Part shown: one piece after another, positions 4,585 to 6,295 of the stretch
Layout of the letters: the number at the start of each line of letters is the position of its first letter
Position numbering within the stretch: position 1 is the first letter of the stretch
NCBI GenBank assembly: GCA_016212635.1
Contig: JACRFR010000025.1
Location: forward strand, 1-6,295
DNA length: 6,295 nucleotides
Source: Candidatus Liptonbacteria bacterium
Lineage (GTDB): Bacteria; Patescibacteriota; Minisyncoccia; UBA6257; 2-01-FULL-56-20
Direction: 5' to 3'
Made by a program: the position numbers and the translations under genes
The notes under the pieces: model-generated
What the model was told of the DNA's origin: nothing
What the model saw: only the letters and a program-made list of their open reading frames with translations
Databases searched by the model: none

Positions 4585-4716
4585 AATTGACCTAATTACC
4601 CGAATTATTCTAAGTGCTCTAAACAATGACCAAGCTCCAAGTTCCAATCAAAAACAATCAGGTTGTCTTAGAATAATTTCTGCTATTGGGGCTTGTTTAG
4701 AACAATTAGGTCAATT
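4585..4716. repeat. Palindromic repeat unit right of S23 copy 2 (132 bp, nested inverted repeats)
   Basis: The outer ends are perfect 13-bp inverted repeats, AATTGACCTAATT (4585-4597) and AATTAGGTCAATT (4704-4716). Nested inside is the 12-bp pair AATTATTCTAAG (4603-4614) and CTTAGAATAATT (4667-4678), the same pair as in the left unit. It contains no gene. It resembles a non-autonomous element or a recombination site. I see no convincing target duplication outside it. Confidence 0.75.
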
Positions 4717-4738
4717 AGAACAATTAGAACAATTTAGT
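4703..4738 (+). repeat. Four tandem 9-bp units upstream of the cupredoxin-like gene
   Basis: CAATTAGGT (4703), CAATTAGAA (4712), CAATTAGAA (4721) and CAATTTAGT (4730) run without gaps and end 4 bp before the -10 box at 4743. They occupy the place of the -35 element. They overlap the right end of the palindromic unit at 4585-4716. Confidence 0.8.
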
Positions 4739-4742
4739 TTAC

Positions 4743-4748
4743 TATAAT
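4743..4748 (+). promoter_or_regulatory. Consensus -10 of the cupredoxin-like gene (leaderless)
   Basis: A perfect TATAAT ends 6 nt before the ATG at 4755, so transcription should start at or beside the A of the start codon. No Shine-Dalgarno sequence could fit. The -35 position (about 4720-4725) falls in the 9-bp tandem repeat and reads ACAATT, a poor match. Confidence 0.7.
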
Positions 4749-4754
4749 CTACCT

Positions 4755-5309
4755 ATGCGCTGGAAACTTATAATAATAATCGTGGTCCTGATCGCCCTAG
4801 CCATGCTATCATTCTTCGTCTTGCCCAAGCTCTACCGGTCGTCCAGCCGCGGCAATCTGCCGGTAACCGGTATCCCGTCGACCAGCGCGCTTAGAAACCT
4901 GAATGGCCCGGCCACCACCTCGGCCGAACTTCAGGAGCTGGCTCAAATTCCGGTGCCGGAGATGGACACTAAGAACGCGGCGGAAAATGTCGCCGTGCCG
5001 GAAAATGTTACCACTAACGCCAGCACCAACTCCAACATCCGCGGTTTCGGGGTGCGGATCAGGAACGGTTTGTTCGTGCCCGATACCGTCATCGTGCGGC
5101 AGTGGGACACGGTGCTGATCAGCTTGGCCTCGGAGGATGCGGACTACCAGCTGATCCAGCCGGACTACGGCATGAAGCCCGCGGTCCTCAAGGGCACTAC
5201 CACCACCATCGAGTTTTCCGCGTCCGCTCCCGGTCAGTACTATTTCTACTGCCAGAACTGCGCCAACCCCAAAGAAGTGGTCGGTTCCCTGGTGGTTACG
5301 CCGAAATAG
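4755..5309 (+). CDS. Membrane-anchored cupredoxin-like protein lacking standard copper ligands
   Basis: The 184-residue protein has an N-terminal membrane anchor (about 5-23) without a lipobox, a Ser/Thr/Asn/Pro-rich linker (about 29-95), and a C-terminal beta-sandwich-like domain (97-182), probably outside the membrane. The domain follows the cupredoxin/COX2 pattern: GLFVPDTVIVRQWDTV (105-120), DADYQLIQPDYG (128-139), TTTTIEFSASAPGQYYFYC (148-166), VVGSLVV (175-181). In COX2-like proteins the DxxH...P motif supplies a His; here that position is Tyr131. The C-terminal loop has C166-Q-N-C169 with no following His or Met. A standard type 1 or CuA site is therefore unlikely. The CxxC could bind metal another way, form a disulfide, or leave a structural domain. 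Its -10 box predicts a leaderless transcript, independent of the gene before it. The stop is followed at once by a heptamer array. Confidence 0.75.
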   Translation: MRWKLIIIIVVLIALAMLSFFVLPKLYRSSSRGNLPVTGIPSTSALRNLNGPATTSAELQELAQIPVPEMDTKNAAENVAVPENVTTNASTNSNIRGFGVRIRNGLFVPDTVIVRQWDTVLISLASEDADYQLIQPDYGMKPAVLKGTTTTIEFSASAPGQYYFYCQNCANPKEVVGSLVVTPK

Positions 5310-5421
5310 AAGTGAGTAGGGAGTAGCGAGTAGAGAGTAGGGCAACCCCCACTACTCCCTACTTGCCACTCGCTACCCCCTAATTCTTCCCTACACCCTA
5401 CACCCTACTCGCTACTCACTT
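5310..5421. repeat. Facing GAGTAGN / CTACTCN arrays after the cupredoxin-like gene
   Basis: The left arm is GAGTAGG (5314), GAGTAGC (5321), GAGTAGA (5328) and GAGTAGG (5335). The right arm is CTACTCC (5352), CTACTTG (5359), CCACTCG (5366) and CTACCCC (5373), then after a break CTACACC (5391, 5398), CTACTCG (5405) and CTACTCA (5412). The outer edges AAGTGAGTAG and CTACTCACTT are exact reverse complements. A transcript could fold into a long hairpin just after the stop codon, so it may act as a terminator or 3' stabiliser. Confidence 0.88.
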
Positions 5422-5435
5422 GTGAATACTTGCCC

Positions 5436-5465
5436 TTGACGCTATCTCGACCCAGCCAGTACCAT
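5436..5465 (+). promoter_or_regulatory. Promoter candidate for the downstream small membrane protein
   Basis: TTGACG (5436-5441) and TACCAT (5460-5465) are 18 bp apart. An AT-rich TATATAAC follows directly. The leader to the ATG at 5615 would be about 140 nt. A rival -10, TTTAAT (5545-5550), has no -35. The -35 is close to consensus but the -10 is only moderate. Confidence 0.4.
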
Positions 5466-5478
5466 ATATAACAACATT

Positions 5479-5507
5479 ATTAGCGTAAATTCGCGTGTAG
5501 ATTCGCG
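5479..5507 (+). repeat. Three iterated ATTNGCG motifs
   Basis: ATTAGCG (5479-5485), ATTCGCG (5489-5495) and ATTCGCG (5501-5507) are spaced 10 and 12 bp apart, about one helical turn. They lie just after the promoter candidate, inside the presumed leader of the gene at 5615. They may be a protein-binding array or part of a dispersed repeat. The rest of the 5422-5614 gap holds no gene. Confidence 0.45.
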
Positions 5508-5566
5508 CCGTTTCGCTTCTAGTGCTTCCTAAATAAAGGTCAATTTTAATAGTCATCAAAAAGGTC

Positions 5567-5596
5567 TCCGCCAAAGGCGGATCCGCCTCAGGCGGA
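5567..5596. repeat. Two tandem 15-bp palindromes
   Basis: TCCGCCAAAGGCGGA (5567-5581) and TCCGCCTCAGGCGGA (5582-5596) are each a perfect 6-bp stem with a 3-nt loop, joined head to tail. They can also pair across the junction (GGCGGATCCGCC). On the minus strand a T-rich run (CCTTTTTG) follows shortly after. They lie 19 bp before the ATG at 5615, where mRNA hairpins could limit translation. Confidence 0.8.
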
Positions 5597-5614
5597 AAAA
5601 GTTCAATCAACCCC

Positions 5615-6085
5615 ATGTCTAAACGTCTTATCAGTATTCTAGTAGTGCTGGTCATCGTTCTGATCATTCTGGGCGTGTGGATTACGGTCATGCTCACTCG
5701 GGCGCCGGAACAGAGAGCCTCGGCCTTCTCGGCGGTTTATCTGGCGTCGGGGGACATCTACTTCGGTAAGTTGTCCTGGTTCCCGTGGCCGAAGCTCACC
5801 AACGTTTGGGTGCTCCAGCGGGCCGTAGACGAAAAGGGTCAGACCCAGATCGGCGTCGTGCCGTTCGCGAATGCGTTCTGGGGACCGGTCAACCAGGTTT
5901 CCCTGAATCCTCGCCAGGTGCTTCTTTGGGCGAGTCTTCGCGAGGACAGCCAGGTGGTCAAGGCGCTTGAGAACCCAGCCGCGCTCCAACAGCAGCAACA
6001 GCAGCAACAGCAGCTGCCGCAAGGCCAGGGCCAGCCTGCGCCGAGTGGCAACGCTCCTGCTCCGACCCCTGCGCCGAAACAGTAA
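5615..6085 (+). CDS. Conserved hypothetical membrane-anchored protein (CPR type)
   Basis: The 156-residue protein has one N-terminal membrane helix (about 5-27) preceded by Lys3-Arg4, so the rest probably lies outside the membrane. The folded part (about 38-121) holds short hydrophobic blocks: AVYLASGDIYFGKLSWFPWPKLTNVWVLQ split as 40-53 and 54-68, then GVVPFANAFWGP (80-91) and LNPRQVLLWASL (97-108). I recognise this pattern from hypothetical proteins of Parcubacteria-like genomes; no function is known to me. The tail is disordered: nine Gln (125-133) encoded by three exact CAACAGCAG units (5987-6013), then a Gln/Gly/Pro/Ala stretch. The start is the first ATG of the frame before the membrane helix, without a Shine-Dalgarno sequence. 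Tandem palindromes lie just upstream. The TAA stop is followed by a heptamer array. Confidence 0.8.
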   Translation: MSKRLISILVVLVIVLIILGVWITVMLTRAPEQRASAFSAVYLASGDIYFGKLSWFPWPKLTNVWVLQRAVDEKGQTQIGVVPFANAFWGPVNQVSLNPRQVLLWASLREDSQVVKALENPAALQQQQQQQQQLPQGQGQPAPSGNAPAPTPAPKQ

Positions 6086-6091
6086 TATAGT

Positions 6092-6168
6092 GAGTAGCGA
6101 GTAGCGAGTAGGGAGTAGGGAGTAGAGAGTAGGGAGTAGAGAGTAGGGAGTAGGGAGTAGGGAGTAAT
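6092..6168 (+). repeat. Longest pure GAGTAGN heptamer array (11 units)
   Basis: Ten uninterrupted GAGTAGN units run from 6092 to 6161 with N = C, C, G, G, A, G, A, G, G, G, and end in GAGTAAT (6162-6168). Unlike several other arrays in the window it has no facing CTACTCN arm before the MITE. It begins 6 bp after the stop of the preceding gene. Confidence 0.95.
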
Positions 6169-6179
6169 TAGGCGACAGT

Positions 6180-6295
6180 GGCGCTGTTCGAAAACCCCAG
6201 GTTTGTCATTCCGGCGAAAGCCGGAATCCAGGTTTTCTTAGTCACTGGATCCCGGGTCAAGCCCGGGATGACACTCGGCAAGCGGGGGAATCAAT
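6180..6295. mobile_element. MITE-like palindromic element, copy 2 (inverted, cut by window end)
   Basis: The segment is the reverse complement of 426-541 with one difference in 116 bp (G6277 where the complement of T444 would be A). It starts with the same 16-bp terminal repeat GGCGCTGTTCGAAAAC. The last base of the window matches the last base inside the opposite terminal repeat, so only 16 bp are missing and the full copy should end at 6311. The 9 bp before it are GGCGACAGT, which should recur just after 6311 if insertion made a 9-bp duplication. Both copies have CAGT directly before this repeat in window coordinates, a possible target preference. Confidence 0.88.

Noticed and set aside
4755..5309. 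Functional COX2 CuA subunit or blue copper protein
   Set aside because: The expected His is Tyr131 and the Cys loop lacks the spacing and the His/Met of CuA or type 1 sites. No other oxidase subunits are nearby.
4809..5345. Minus-strand open frame (178 codons) opposite the cupredoxin-like gene
   Set aside because: The start and first residues (PYSLLATPYSLL) are heptamer repeat, and the rest mirrors the cupredoxin-like gene, which has a membrane anchor, a domain pattern and a promoter.

Overview
The window looks like chromosome from a Candidate Phyla Radiation (Patescibacteria, probably Parcubacteria-like) bacterium. This is inferred from gene style and not from a marker gene. The signs are orphan four-helix-bundle S23-type genes, a type IV prepilin fused to a tail-fibre-like C-terminus, a short membrane-anchored protein of a type I recognise from such genomes, no clear Shine-Dalgarno sites, and gaps filled with heptamer tandem repeats. 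TGA ends the DoxX gene and TGG is used for Trp, so the code looks standard.

Layout. 1-115: two GC-rich hairpins. 115-189: tRNA-Glu(UUC) on the minus strand. 190-380: AT-rich region with an 8-bp inverted repeat and a plus-strand promoter candidate. 383-616: a (GTCAATA)n heptamer array, interrupted by a 132-bp MITE-like element (410-541) with 16-bp terminal inverted repeats and a 9-bp target duplication. 623-1027: DoxX-family membrane protein. 1051-2676: family 2 glycosyltransferase carrying two heptamer-repeat blocks in frame. 2723-3112: first S23-type gene. 3261-4121: prepilin fused to a tail-fibre-like domain. 4214-4582: second S23-type gene between related palindromic repeats. 4755-5309: cupredoxin-like membrane-anchored protein lacking the usual copper ligands. 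5615-6085: small membrane-anchored conserved protein with a poly-Q/Pro-Ala tail. 6092-6168: pure heptamer array. 6180-6295: second MITE copy in opposite orientation, cut by the window end.

All protein genes are on the plus strand. DoxX and the glycosyltransferase are 23 bp apart and may be co-transcribed. The others are separated by repeats or have their own promoter-like -10 boxes. At least two genes have a -10 box ending exactly 6 nt before the start codon, which predicts leaderless mRNAs. The larger proteins are nearly all membrane or cell-surface types, but I see no single pathway joining them.

The most striking content is the repeat system. GAGTAGN heptamers and their complement CTACTCN recur at six places, often as two facing arms that could fold as hairpins. 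They abut or supply stop codons, encode most of a prepilin leader, and run in frame through an enzyme, with a TGG in the one unit whose TAG would have been an in-frame stop. The two S23 genes are visibly more AT-rich than their neighbours and each is bounded by repeats, so they look like inserted cassettes.
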